From NCBI RefSeq assembly GCF_037543845.1, contig NZ_JBBIFX010000003.1, positions 496,001-560,000 on the forward strand: a stretch of 64,000 bases of DNA, given 5' to 3'. Each line of letters starts with the position of its first letter. The first letter of the stretch is position 1. The notes beneath the pieces are model-generated. The model did not search any database. It was not told the DNA's origin and saw nothing but the letters and a program-made list of their open reading frames with translations. This DNA comes from Gymnodinialimonas ulvae. Its GTDB lineage: Bacteria; Pseudomonadota; Alphaproteobacteria; Rhodobacterales; Rhodobacteraceae. The position numbers and the translations under genes were made by a program. Below are positions 17,220 through 24,844 of this stretch, piece by piece.

Positions 17220-20200
17220 GTGCGTTTTTCCAAGCTCAGACTCAACGGATTCAAATCCTTTGTGGATCCCACCGATCTTGTGATCGCCGATGGCCTGACC
17301 GGTGTGGTCGGCCCGAATGGCTGCGGGAAATCCAATCTTCTCGAGGCCTTGCGCTGGGTTATGGGGGAAAATCGGCCCACGGCGATGCGCGGCGCAGGCA
17401 TGGAAGATGTGATCTTCGGGGGCGCTGCCACACGCCCGGCTCGCAACTTCGCCGAGGTTTCGCTGCAGATCGACAACACTGACCGCCTTGCGCCCGCCGG
17501 CTTCAACGAAGAGGACCAGATCGACATTGTGCGCCGGATCACCCGCGACGCCGGAAGTGCCTATAAACTCAACGGAAAAGACGTCCGCGCCCGCGATGTG
17601 TCGATGTTGTTTGCGGATGCATCCACCGGTGCGCACAGCCCCGCTCTGGTCCGTCAGGGGCAAATTTCAGAGCTGATCAACGCTCGCCCCAAAGCGCGGC
17701 GGCGCGTCCTGGAAGAGGCTGCTGGTATCTCCGGTCTCTACCAACGTCGGCACGAAGCAGAGCTGAAACTGAAAGCCGCCGAGACCAACCTGGCACGAAT
17801 TGACGACGTCCTCGAACAGCTTGCAAATCAGCTCAACGCTTTGGCACGGCAAGCAAAACAGGCAGCGCGCTACCGTGAAATCGGCTCTGAACTTCGCCTT
17901 GCCGAAGGGCTGTTTCTTTTCTTGCGGTGGCGCGATGCGGACAATGCGCGTTTGCGGGCCGAAGAGGCGCTGCGCGATGGTTTGACCACAGCCGCTCAGG
18001 CCGAAGCGGCCGCACGCGATGCGGTAAAGGCCCGCGAAGCCGCCGAAGAGGCCCTGCCACCGTTGCGTGAGGAAGACGCTGTCGCCGCTGCGATCCTGCA
18101 ACGCCTGCTGGTTGAACGCGATTCGTTGCAGGCCGAAGCCGAACGCGCCGAAGCTGCTGTAGACACCCTGACTGCCCGCATCGCGCAGATCGACAAGGAT
18201 CGCGAGCGTGAAGAGACCCTGAACGCCGATGCCAGCGACACGGTGGAGCGCCTGCGCACCGAGCGGGTCGAGCTTCAGGCCAAGCAAGACGGTCAGGATG
18301 AGCGCCTCGCGCTGGCCCGGGACGAAGTGACCGACGCCCGCAGCGTTTTGGCCGGCCAAGAAGCAGAACTTTCTGACCTGACAGAACAATCCGCAGCACT
18401 AGCCGCGCGGCACCAAGCCATCGAACGTCGGATCGGCGAGGCCGAGAAGGCTGTCGCCCGCAACGAGTCCGACGCTGCCACCGCGACCCAAGCGGCCACC
18501 GAAGCCGAGACCCGTCTGGAGGCGCTCAAACGCGAGGCGTCCGAAGCCGCCGACGCGTTGGTTCGCGCCACAGACCTTGCTGCCCGCGCGGAAGAAACGC
18601 TGCTCGCGACCGAAGCCAGCCGTGCCGAAGCCCAAATCACCGAGGCCGACGCCCGTTCAGCCCGATCCGAGGCCGAAGGGCGCGCTGGAACGCTTGATGC
18701 GGAAGTGTCGGCGCTGGCCCGCGTGCTTGAGCGCGACCGCGGCGATGGCGGCCAGGTTCTTGACGAAGTCAGCGTGTCACCCGGATTCGAGGCCGCGATC
18801 GGCGCCGCTTTGGCCGATGACCTGAAAGCGGCGCGCGCCACGGCACCGGGCACCACGGGTTGGTCTGATTTGCCAAGCTACGACGACGCCGCGTCGCTGC
18901 CCCATGGCGTTCAGCCCGCAACCGATGTGACAAAGGCCCCGGGTGTTCTGACCCGCCGTCTGTCCCAGATCGGCATTATTGACGCCGTCGACGGCGCTCG
19001 GCTTCAGCCGATGTTGCAACCGGGACAACGCCTTGTCAGCCGCGATGGGGACCTCTGGCGTTGGGACGGCTTTGCCGTCGCGGCCGCCGATGCTGTATCT
19101 ACTGCCGCGCGTCGTTTGGAGCAGGCCAATCGCCTGACAGAGCTGCAGGTCGAGCAGGCCAAGGCGCGTCGGGCTGCGGATGAGGCCGGTAAAGCCCATG
19201 ATACGGTTTCGACCCGCCTGAATGAGCTGACCGAGGCCGACAAGGCGGCGCGGACCGCACGGAGGGATGCGGAAACGCAATTGAGCCAGACCAGCCGGGC
19301 TGCAGCGCGGGCCGAAGCGGATCAGAGCGTGTTGGACGGCAAGCTGGAAACGCTTCGCCTGACAGCGGCCCGCCACGCAGAAGAGGCCGAATCCGCTCGG
19401 GCAGAGTTGGTCCGGGCGCAGGATTCACTGGCCGAGCTCGATGACCTGGACGCCGTGCGCCAGAAACTTGCCGATGTGAAGACCACGGTCGAGGCCGCGC
19501 GCATGACGATGTTGGCCAAGCGCGCCGCCTTTGATGAGGTCAAGCGCGATGGTGAAGATCGCGTGTCGCGCATCTCCAAGATCGGGCAGGACATCACCTC
19601 TTGGCAGAACCGGCTGACCAATGCCGCAACGCGGTTGGCCGAGTTGGAAAAGCGGCGCGCGGAGGCCGAGGCATCCTTGGCTGACGCGCGGCAGAAGCCG
19701 GGCGAGATTGCGCAGCGGCGCGAGAGTTTGGCCGCTCAGATCACGGAGGCGGAGGCGCGCAAGGCTGCGGCGGCCGATGCGCTTTCGGTTGGCGAGTCGA
19801 ACCTGCGGGCGGCGACGGCGGCAGAGCGCGATGCCGAACGGGCCGCGTCGGAGGCCCGCGAAGGGCGTGCAGCGGCGGAAGCGCGGCGGGATGCGGCGGC
19901 GGAAGCGGTGCAGGCGGCGGCGGAGCGGATTGCGGAGGATACGGAGATGTCGCCGGAAGACTTGCGCGAAAGCCTGGGCGATTTGCCGGAGCCTTTGCCG
20001 ACGCTGGACCGGATCGAGGCGGATGTGATGCGGTTGCGGCGGCAGCGGGATGCGCTTGGCGCGGTGAACCTGCGGGCGGAGGAAGATGCGCGCGAGGTTC
20101 GGGAGGAGCATGACGGGCTTTTGTCGGAGAAAGAGGATCTGGAAGCGGCGATTGCGAAGCTGCGGACGGGGATCGCGTCGCTGAACAAGGAAGGGCGGGA

Positions 20201-20675
20201 GCGGTTGTTGAAAGCGTTCGACGAGGTGAACGCGAACTTCTCGAAACTGTTCACGCACCTGTTTGGGGGCGGGGAAGCGCGGTTGGTGCTGGTGGAGAGC
20301 GATGATCCGCTGGAGGCGGGGCTGGAGATTTTGTGTCAGCCGCCGGGCAAGAAACTCAGCACGCTGTCGCTTCTTTCGGGGGGGGAGCAGACGTTGACGG
20401 CGTTGGCGCTGATCTTTGGGGTGTTCCTTGCGAACCCGGCGCCGATCTGCGTGCTGGACGAGGTCGACGCGCCGCTGGACGATGCGAACGTGAACCGGTT
20501 CTGCGACATGCTGGATGAGATGACGCGGCAGACGAATACACGGTTCCTGACGATCACCCACCACGCGGTCACGATGGCGCGGATGGACCGGCTGTTCGGG
20601 GTGACGATGGGCGAGCAGGGCGTGAGCCAGCTTGTGTCCGTCGACCTGAAAAAAGCCGAGGCTCTGGTGGCCTGA
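17220..20675 (+). CDS. smc: Chromosome segregation SMC protein
   Basis: The 1151-residue SMC ATPase forms the DNA-organising ring with ScpA/ScpB. The N-terminal Walker A is GPNGCGKSNLLEALRWVMGE (from residue 31). Long coiled coils rich in Ala/Glu/Arg flank a hinge (about residues 503-630, around DEVSVSPGFEAAIGAALADD). The C-terminal head has the signature LLSGGEQTLTALALIFGVFL (about 1050) and Walker B ICVLDEVDAPLDD (about 1076). The best start is GTG 17220, giving (M)RFSKLRLNGFKSFVDP; there is no ATG there. Alanine, glutamate and arginine codons switch from mostly GCC/GAA/CGC to GCG/GAG/CGG around 19.6 kb. Confidence 0.95.
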   Translation: MRFSKLRLNGFKSFVDPTDLVIADGLTGVVGPNGCGKSNLLEALRWVMGENRPTAMRGAGMEDVIFGGAATRPARNFAEVSLQIDNTDRLAPAGFNEEDQIDIVRRITRDAGSAYKLNGKDVRARDVSMLFADASTGAHSPALVRQGQISELINARPKARRRVLEEAAGISGLYQRRHEAELKLKAAETNLARIDDVLEQLANQLNALARQAKQAARYREIGSELRLAEGLFLFLRWRDADNARLRAEEALRDGLTTAAQAEAAARDAVKAREAAEEALPPLREEDAVAAAILQRLLVERDSLQAEAERAEAAVDTLTARIAQIDKDREREETLNADASDTVERLRTERVELQAKQDGQDERLALARDEVTDARSVLAGQEAELSDLTEQSAALAARHQAIERRIGEAEKAVARNESDAATATQAATEAETRLEALKREASEAADALVRATDLAARAEETLLATEASRAEAQITEADARSARSEAEGRAGTLDAEVSALARVLERDRGDGGQVLDEVSVSPGFEAAIGAALADDLKAARATAPGTTGWSDLPSYDDAASLPHGVQPATDVTKAPGVLTRRLSQIGIIDAVDGARLQPMLQPGQRLVSRDGDLWRWDGFAVAAADAVSTAARRLEQANRLTELQVEQAKARRAADEAGKAHDTVSTRLNELTEADKAARTARRDAETQLSQTSRAAARAEADQSVLDGKLETLRLTAARHAEEAESARAELVRAQDSLAELDDLDAVRQKLADVKTTVEAARMTMLAKRAAFDEVKRDGEDRVSRISKIGQDITSWQNRLTNAATRLAELEKRRAEAEASLADARQKPGEIAQRRESLAAQITEAEARKAAAADALSVGESNLRAATAAERDAERAASEAREGRAAAEARRDAAAEAVQAAAERIAEDTEMSPEDLRESLGDLPEPLPTLDRIEADVMRLRRQRDALGAVNLRAEEDAREVREEHDGLLSEKEDLEAAIAKLRTGIASLNKEGRERLLKAFDEVNANFSKLFTHLFGGGEARLVLVESDDPLEAGLEILCQPPGKKLSTLSLLSGGEQTLTALALIFGVFLANPAPICVLDEVDAPLDDANVNRFCDMLDEMTRQTNTRFLTITHHAVTMARMDRLFGVTMGEQGVSQLVSVDLKKAEALVA

Positions 20676-20681
20676 GGGGGT

Positions 20682-20699
20682 GGTTGCAAGGTTGCAACC
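20682..20699. repeat. 18-bp inverted repeat just after smc
   Basis: GGTTGCAA, two G residues, then TTGCAACC form a perfect 8-bp inverted repeat that begins 7 bp after the smc stop codon. No T-run follows, so it is a poor intrinsic terminator. It sits at the boundary with a lower-GC islet, so a recombination site is a possibility. Downstream, 20715-20760 holds three near-copies of TTGTTRGGG. Confidence 0.45.
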
Positions 20700-20791
20700 G
20701 GGTGTTAAGTGTTGGGGATTGTTGGGGAAAGTGGATTTTGTTAGGGTGTTGTTAGGGAGTTTAGCGGTCTCAGTTTGGTACCGGACCCAAT

Positions 20792-21748
20792 TCAGTAACT
20801 CTTGTGCTTGTTGCTATCCTTTGCGCTCTTGTAGTCTCGGATATAGGCAAACACCCGTTCCGCACCTTCATCAGTTTCAATCAAATCAATTGGCCGCATC
20901 CCTTCAAGCCAGCTATTTTCTTCTCGCGCCCACTTCATAATCGCATTGTCTTTTCCAAGAACAGGGCGCGCCAAATCGAGCAGTGTCTTCAGATGGTCTG
21001 GCCTAGCATACCATGAATATGGTCTGACGGAGGCCCGGCGACCACCATGCACCACATCCGGCAACTGGGATTGCCGAAGTTCATCTTCAGTAATGTATCG
21101 CCTTACCCAGTGTGCTCTTTGGCTCAAATCTGTGTTTGCTTGACGTTCGATTTTCTGACTTTCGTTGGATTTTCTTGTGGGTACCACTAGCCCTCGAACA
21201 GTTTCTGGGCAGCGGATTTCCAGCATCTCAAAGGCTGGAACAAGATCAGTGTCGTTGGTGACCAGGACGACTTGATCAACCTCTCCGCGTACTGCATCGT
21301 CGAACATCTGCAGCGCGATGCTGACGTCTGAACGCTTCTCCTCAATCTTCCAGACCTGAACTTTTTCGCAGTCCTTTGGGAGCCGCTTTGGGTCGTCATC
21401 GGAGACTAGGGCTTGTTTGCCTTTGTAAAGCGCATAGCCACCGAGCACGATTTCTACTCGGGTATTCAAGTGTTTGGTCAGCGCGTTGTGATATTGGGCT
21501 TGCGACGAAACGGAGTCTGCCCCTTTGGCTGCGCTCTCCACGATCTTCGCGGTGAAGTATTTGACTGCACTTTCTGTCACCAACTCCATGTCCGCAGGTT
21601 CAGCACTTGGTTGTGGCCGGAAGAGTACTGTTGGCAATATCCTGTCTTCGAAAAGAGACAGTACATCCAGCCATTTGAAGGGTGATTTCGTCAGGCAACC
21701 GTAGTAGAGATTGTATCCGTCAATGTAGACGCGAGTACGTAACTTCAG
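20792..21748 (-). CDS. NYN-domain (LabA/DUF88-like) putative nuclease, apparent CTG start
   Basis: The protein reads LKLRTRVYIDGYNLYYGCL at its N-terminus, the hallmark of NYN-domain PIN-fold proteins (D10, N13). Further acidic residues follow in KRSDVSIALQM (D141) and TNDTDLVP (D166, D168), making a plausible Mg-dependent RNase site. About 318 residues. No ATG, GTG or TTG lies between the upstream in-frame stop (TAA at 21791-21793) and residue 38, which is past the first catalytic Asp. A CTG at 21746-21748 has GAGGG 7 bp before it and is the best start. Base composition is AT-richer than the neighbours. Convergent with smc. The role is unknown; NYN proteins occur in RNA processing and in defence or mobile islands. 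Confidence 0.75.
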   Translation of the reverse strand: MKLRTRVYIDGYNLYYGCLTKSPFKWLDVLSLFEDRILPTVLFRPQPSAEPADMELVTESAVKYFTAKIVESAAKGADSVSSQAQYHNALTKHLNTRVEIVLGGYALYKGKQALVSDDDPKRLPKDCEKVQVWKIEEKRSDVSIALQMFDDAVRGEVDQVVLVTNDTDLVPAFEMLEIRCPETVRGLVVPTRKSNESQKIERQANTDLSQRAHWVRRYITEDELRQSQLPDVVHGGRRASVRPYSWYARPDHLKTLLDLARPVLGKDNAIMKWAREENSWLEGMRPIDLIETDEGAERVFAYIRDYKSAKDSNKHKSY

Positions 21749-21763
21749 AACGCTGCCCTCAAA

Positions 21764-21792
21764 ATAAAAAAACCGGCTATCGCCGGCTTTTT
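21764..21792 (-). terminator. Intrinsic terminator hairpin directly upstream of the NYN gene
   Basis: On the minus strand the arms AAAAAGCCGGC and GCCGGTTTTTT enclose a GATA loop: an 11-bp stem with one G.U pair and a run of seven T. It lies 16 bp before the CTG start of the NYN gene. It therefore either ends an upstream minus-strand transcript or attenuates transcription into the NYN gene. A short ORF ends inside its loop. Confidence 0.7.
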
Positions 21793-21857
21793 ACCCCTAC
21801 TCTTTGGAGTCCAAGCCTCACAGAGCGCAGGGTTAGTTGTTGAATTACAGATGACAT
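21777..21857 (-). CDS. Possible 26-codon leader peptide ending in the terminator hairpin
   Basis: An ATG at 21857, with AGGAA 3 bp upstream, opens a 26-codon frame beginning MSSVIQQLTLRSVRLG. Its TAG stop (21777-21779) falls in the loop and descending arm of the hairpin before the NYN gene. It is not in the NYN frame. A start with a ribosome binding site whose stop lies in the terminator is the geometry of a translation-sensing attenuator, but a frame this short can arise by chance. It has no run of one amino acid's codons, though it is rich in Leu and Arg. Confidence 0.35.
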   Translation of the reverse strand: MSSVIQQLTLRSVRLGLQRVGVKSRR

Positions 21858-21899
21858 CGTTTCCTGGAATTGCAACAAGCAAACCAAAACACGAAGCGC

Positions 21900-21941
21900 A
21901 ATAATGTAACCTCAGGAATATATTCCTGAGGTTACATTATT
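21900..21941. promoter_or_regulatory. 42-bp perfect palindrome between divergent NYN and winged-helix genes
   Basis: The sequence reads identically on both strands over 42 bp with no spacer. Its central part is AACCTCAGGAATA followed by TATTCCTGAGGTT, and its outer arms are AATAATGT and ACATTATT. It lies 42 bp upstream of the leader ATG on the minus strand and about 100 bp upstream of the winged-helix gene on the plus strand. It could be a large operator, a cruciform or hairpin, or a trace of a mobile element. A run of four T follows on the plus strand (21940-21943), so it could also act as a terminator. Confidence 0.85.
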
Positions 21942-22040
21942 TTGATCGGCCTGTCAAGTGTTGTAAGGCACTGGTTTTGCGGGCTTGTTTCTTGCGTCAA
22001 GTTATACTATTTGTTGCAGAAATTGAAGTGCAACACACAA

Positions 22041-22448
22041 ATGTCAGATAAGCTTACCTATTTTGAGAAGCGTCTCACACGAGAGCTGGAGGATATTGAG
22101 ACCAAGATTCAAGGTCTCGAGGACGAGCGTCGCGCATTAAGTAGGCAACTCGCCAAGGCTCGCGCAGAGCGGGAGGGGCTAAAATTCACCACAAGAAAGA
22201 ACAGCGCGAACCGCGTTTTGGCAGAGAACGCCATTTTGCAAACGCTTAGAGAGTCAAAAAGCGCTGTATCCACGCAAGTTCTGTTTCGTGAAGCACGTCT
22301 TACAAATTTTGATCTCAAGGAGACTACCTTCCGTTCATACCTTCATAGAATGAAAAAACGTGGCGATATTCGAACCTCAGGTGGGGTCGGTTATTGGGAG
22401 ATTGCTCATCTGCAATCTAGCGATGACACCGAACGTCCGCGTGCTTAG
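22041..22448 (+). CDS. Small coiled-coil protein with C-terminal winged-helix-like domain
   Basis: The 135-residue product starts MSDKLTYFEKRLTRELEDIE. Residues 1-50 are a charged heptad-rich coiled coil. Residues about 63-122 (AENAILQTLRESKSAVSTQ to KKRGDIRTSGGVGYWEI) look like a winged helix: three helices, then the paired-strand wing ending GYWEI. The ATG at 22041 starts the likely protein; the frame extends 33 codons upstream without family-like sequence. GC content is well below the surrounding genes. It is divergent from the NYN gene across the 42-bp palindrome, so DNA binding there is a natural hypothesis. I do not recognise a named family. Confidence 0.68.
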   Translation: MSDKLTYFEKRLTRELEDIETKIQGLEDERRALSRQLAKARAEREGLKFTTRKNSANRVLAENAILQTLRESKSAVSTQVLFREARLTNFDLKETTFRSYLHRMKKRGDIRTSGGVGYWEIAHLQSSDDTERPRA

Positions 22449-22545
22449 CTGATCGGCGGGTCCTAGTCACGCTTCATGATTTCCAAGCACATCCCACAGA
22501 ACAAGCGATGCACCAAGACTAGCCAAATCGCCGTGCCGGGGGGGC

Positions 22546-22586
22546 CTTCTCGGCATCTTTTTCTGAGAAAAAGAGCCTGTCAGGCA
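22546..22586. repeat. 41-bp hairpin element, copy 1
   Basis: It consists of an 11-bp left flank CCTTCTCGGCA, a 19-bp hairpin (TCTTTTT, loop CTGAG, AAAAAGA) and an 11-bp right flank GCCTGTCAGGC. Copy 2 has identical flanks and length but a different stem. Confidence 0.75.
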
Positions 22587-22673
22587 ATGGGCCCGTCGAT
22601 GGGCAGCGCGCTTGCGCGCTTGTTCTGCCCCGGTGCGTTGAGCGGGTGTTGTGCGGCGGTTCGACGGCCTAGC

Positions 22674-22714
22674 CTTCTCGGCAGACTTTGCTTTGCAAAG
22701 TCGCCTGTCAGGCT
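22674..22714. repeat. 41-bp hairpin element, copy 2
   Basis: The flanks CCTTCTCGGCA and GCCTGTCAGGC are identical to copy 1, and so is the total length of 41 bp. The central 19 bp is a different stem, GACTTTGC, loop TTT, GCAAAGTC. Pairing is kept while sequence has changed. Confidence 0.75.
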
Positions 22715-22717
22715 TCG

Positions 22718-22736
22718 GGCAGGCTTCGCCTACCCT
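22718..22736 (-). terminator. Hairpin at the end of the ParB-like gene
   Basis: GGGCAGGC-TTC-GCCTACCC forms an 8-bp stem with one mismatch, ending on the last base of the ParB-like stop codon. There is no T-run on the minus strand, so termination would be weak; it may instead protect the 3' end. Confidence 0.35.
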
Positions 22737-23575
22737 TACCCCTGCCTACGCCCAAAATTATCCTCCACGTAATCCATGATGTCCTCCATCAGCGGGCCCT
22801 TCGCGGTCTTGCCCGTGAACACCAGATTCCAGCCGTCTTTCGTGCGCTCTCGTCTCACGGTCAGGTCGTCTTGCACGCGGGTGGCGTAGCGGGGCTGACC
22901 TTTCTTGTATTGGAGGCGCGGGGCGCGGGCCTCGGCTTCGGCGTCGTCCATGATGGAGGACAGGAGGCTCCATTGGACCGCGGGGGATTTATCGGAGGAT
23001 TCCTGTAGCGCGAGGGTCATGACGTCGCCCATGCCTGCGCGCAGGTTGGTGGCGAGCCGCATGAGTTTTTGTTGGGACAGGCCGCGCGGGTCGGTCAAGG
23101 CGTGATCGCCGAAGTGGGCGACGACCTCGGCAATGGCGCGGAGGCGCGACCGGCGGGTTTTGTCGTAGGTGGGGAAGAGGCGGGGGATGGCCTCGTCGAG
23201 GGTGGCGAAGAGGCCCGCGTCGATGGCAGTGAGGGTGATGCGCGCTCGCTCCCACGGGGTGATGTCGGCGCGGATCTCGTTCTCCTCGATCATGCTGGCC
23301 ATTGCGGAGGCGCCGTCGGCGGGGGTGCGCAGGAAGGCGGGGATGGTGGGCAGGCCGAGGTCGCGGTGCGCGGCAAGGCGGCGGAAGCCGGAGATCAGGC
23401 CGTATTGGTGGCCGGTGTCGCAATTGGCCGCGAAGACTTCGATCGGCATGCGCAGGCCATGGGCGGCGATGGAGAGCGACAGATCGGAGAGCGCGGTGGC
23501 GTCAACGGCGGTGCGGTCGCGCGGGAGGGCGTTTTCGTCGATCTGGGAGAGGGGGATGTGGTGGATGTCGTGCAT
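22736..23575 (-). CDS. Orphan ParB/Spo0J N-terminal domain protein
   Basis: The 279-residue protein has a ParB N-terminal domain: a start LSQIDENALPRD, the box-I-like SGFRRLAAHRDLGLPTIPAF, and the box-II-like MIEENEIRADITPWERARI. A helix-turn-helix region and LSQQKLMRLATNL follow. ParB proteins are CTPases that load on parS DNA. This one has no ParA beside it and lies far from any visible origin, so it may be a plasmid-derived or regulatory relative (RepB type) rather than the chromosomal partition ParB. A hairpin covers its ribosome binding site. Confidence 0.82.
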   Translation of the reverse strand: MHDIHHIPLSQIDENALPRDRTAVDATALSDLSLSIAAHGLRMPIEVFAANCDTGHQYGLISGFRRLAAHRDLGLPTIPAFLRTPADGASAMASMIEENEIRADITPWERARITLTAIDAGLFATLDEAIPRLFPTYDKTRRSRLRAIAEVVAHFGDHALTDPRGLSQQKLMRLATNLRAGMGDVMTLALQESSDKSPAVQWSLLSSIMDDAEAEARAPRLQYKKGQPRYATRVQDDLTVRRERTKDGWNLVFTGKTAKGPLMEDIMDYVEDNFGRRQG

Positions 23576-23580
23576 GTTGG

Positions 23581-23613
23581 CCGATCCTTCTGCGGGGGGG
23601 CGAGAAGGATCGG
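23581..23613 (-). promoter_or_regulatory. 10-bp inverted repeat sequestering the ParB-like ribosome binding site
   Basis: CCGATCCTTC and GAAGGATCGG are exact inverted repeats 13 nt apart, ending 5 bp before the ATG at 23575. In the mRNA the AAGGA ribosome binding site lies in the 3' arm of the stem, so folding would block initiation. As DNA it is also a plausible operator for a self-regulating ParB-like protein. Confidence 0.65.
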
Positions 23614-23621
23614 CTGGTTCG

Positions 23622-23637
23622 GTTAGCGAAGGGTTAA
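23622..23637 (-). promoter_or_regulatory. Possible CtrA site upstream of the ParB-like gene
   Basis: On the minus strand TTAA-CCCTTCG-CTAAC matches the alphaproteobacterial CtrA box TTAA-N7-TTAA at seven of eight positions. It lies about 50 bp upstream of the ParB-like start codon. This is a motif match only. Confidence 0.35.
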
Positions 23638-23653
23638 TGGGGCGTGCGGTGGG

Positions 23654-24844
23654 TCAGAGCGCGTTGAGGAGTGCGGTGGTGGGCCAGGCGTCGGCGGGCA
23701 GGCCCAGGCGGCGCTGTTCCTCGCGGGTGGCGGCGCGGGTGCCTGCACCGAGGATGCCGTCGATTTCGCCGACGTCATGGCCACGGGCGGCGAGCGCGGT
23801 TTGCAGGCGGCGCATCTGGTCACCGTTGAGGCCCGGATCGGGGTTGCGGGCATCGAAGACGGGCGCGCCTTCGAGGCGGGTGGCGAAATAGGCGGCGGTC
23901 ATGACGTAGGTGAACGATTGGTTCCATTCGAACAGCACCGAGAAGTTCGGGTAGGCGATGAAGGCCGGCCCGTTGCGCCCCTGCGGGATGATGATGGAGG
24001 CCTGGGTGGAGGGCATCGGAAGGGCGCCGCCCGCGCGGGCCTGCACGCCGTCGGCTTGCCATTCGGCGACGGTGCGCGTGGTGTGGATGCCGGTTTGGTA
24101 CCAGTCGAGATCGGACGGAAGGGTGACTTCGATGAGCCACGGCTCATTCGGGCGCCACCCCAGCGACGACAGGATATTGGCGCCGGACATGAGCGCATCG
24201 GGGGCGGAGGTTTGCAGGTAGACGTGGCCGTCGCCGTCACCGTCGATGCCGAAATTCACGATGTCTTCGGGGAGCATCTGGACCATGCCGATTTCACCGG
24301 CCCAGGCGCCCTGGGTGTTCACGGGGTCGAAATCGCCCATCTCGAACAGTTCAAGCGCGCCGAAGACCTCGGGGCGGAAGAGTTCCGGGCGGCGGCAATC
24401 GTAGGCGAGCGTCACGAGGCTATCGAGGGTGTTGTAATCGCCCTGGAACGCGCCGTAGTCGGTCTCGAACGCCCAGAAGGCCAGAAGGATGCCCTGCGCG
24501 ACGCCGAAACGGTTTTCGATCTCGGCGAAGGTGGCGGCCTGCCGGTCGGCGTTGCGGCGACCGTTGTCCATGCGGCTTTGGGAGATCAGGCGACGGGCAA
24601 ACTCGGTGAACGGCACGGTGAAGATGCCCTGACGGCGATCGGCATCCAGCGCGCGCTGATAGAACGACGCGTGGCGGAAGAAGGCGTCGATGGACTCGGC
24701 GGAATGGCCCCGCTCGGCGGCCTCGGCCCGCAGACCTTGGACAAATTGCCCGAAATCGCCGCCACAGGGCGCCTCTTGGGCCTGGGCGGTGGCGGTGGTG
24801 CCGAGTGTGAGGGATAGGAACAGCGGGGCGAGAAAACGACGCAT
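23654..24844 (-). CDS. Lytic murein transglycosylase, MltB type, with peptidoglycan-binding domain
   Basis: The 396-residue protein has a cleavable signal peptide ending ATAQAQ and then the MltB catalytic fold (about 28-320). The catalytic Glu is in AFWAFETDYGAF (E127), followed by TQGAWAGEIGMVQMLPEDIVNF. The C-terminal 60 residues (DQMRRLQTALAARGHDVGEIDG) are a PG_binding_1 domain. It cleaves the MurNAc-GlcNAc bond with 1,6-anhydro formation in the periplasm. No lipobox Cys follows the signal, so it is probably soluble. A related gene lies at 38959-40518. Confidence 0.9.
   Translation of the reverse strand: MRRFLAPLFLSLTLGTTATAQAQEAPCGGDFGQFVQGLRAEAAERGHSAESIDAFFRHASFYQRALDADRRQGIFTVPFTEFARRLISQSRMDNGRRNADRQAATFAEIENRFGVAQGILLAFWAFETDYGAFQGDYNTLDSLVTLAYDCRRPELFRPEVFGALELFEMGDFDPVNTQGAWAGEIGMVQMLPEDIVNFGIDGDGDGHVYLQTSAPDALMSGANILSSLGWRPNEPWLIEVTLPSDLDWYQTGIHTTRTVAEWQADGVQARAGGALPMPSTQASIIIPQGRNGPAFIAYPNFSVLFEWNQSFTYVMTAAYFATRLEGAPVFDARNPDPGLNGDQMRRLQTALAARGHDVGEIDGILGAGTRAATREEQRRLGLPADAWPTTALLNAL

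Larger units (their letters stand above)
22449..22735. other. Hairpin-rich intergenic region
   Basis: No gene is seen. The stretch holds two copies of a 41-bp hairpin element (listed separately). Between them is a stem of GGGCAG/CTGCCC around a GCGCGC-TT-GCGCGC core (22602-22631), and next to the ParB-like stop codon is another hairpin. The density of stems suggests repetitive intergenic elements of the REP type. Confidence 0.6.

Noticed and set aside
20792..21637. NYN gene starting at the TTG at 21637
   Set aside because: That start would remove the RVYIDGYNLYYGCL segment with the first catalytic Asp, which is encoded in frame just upstream.
21781..21900. A tRNA or tmRNA gene upstream of the terminator in the NYN islet
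   Set aside because: No cloverleaf, T-loop or CCA-end pattern could be found; the short ORF explains the stretch at least as well.
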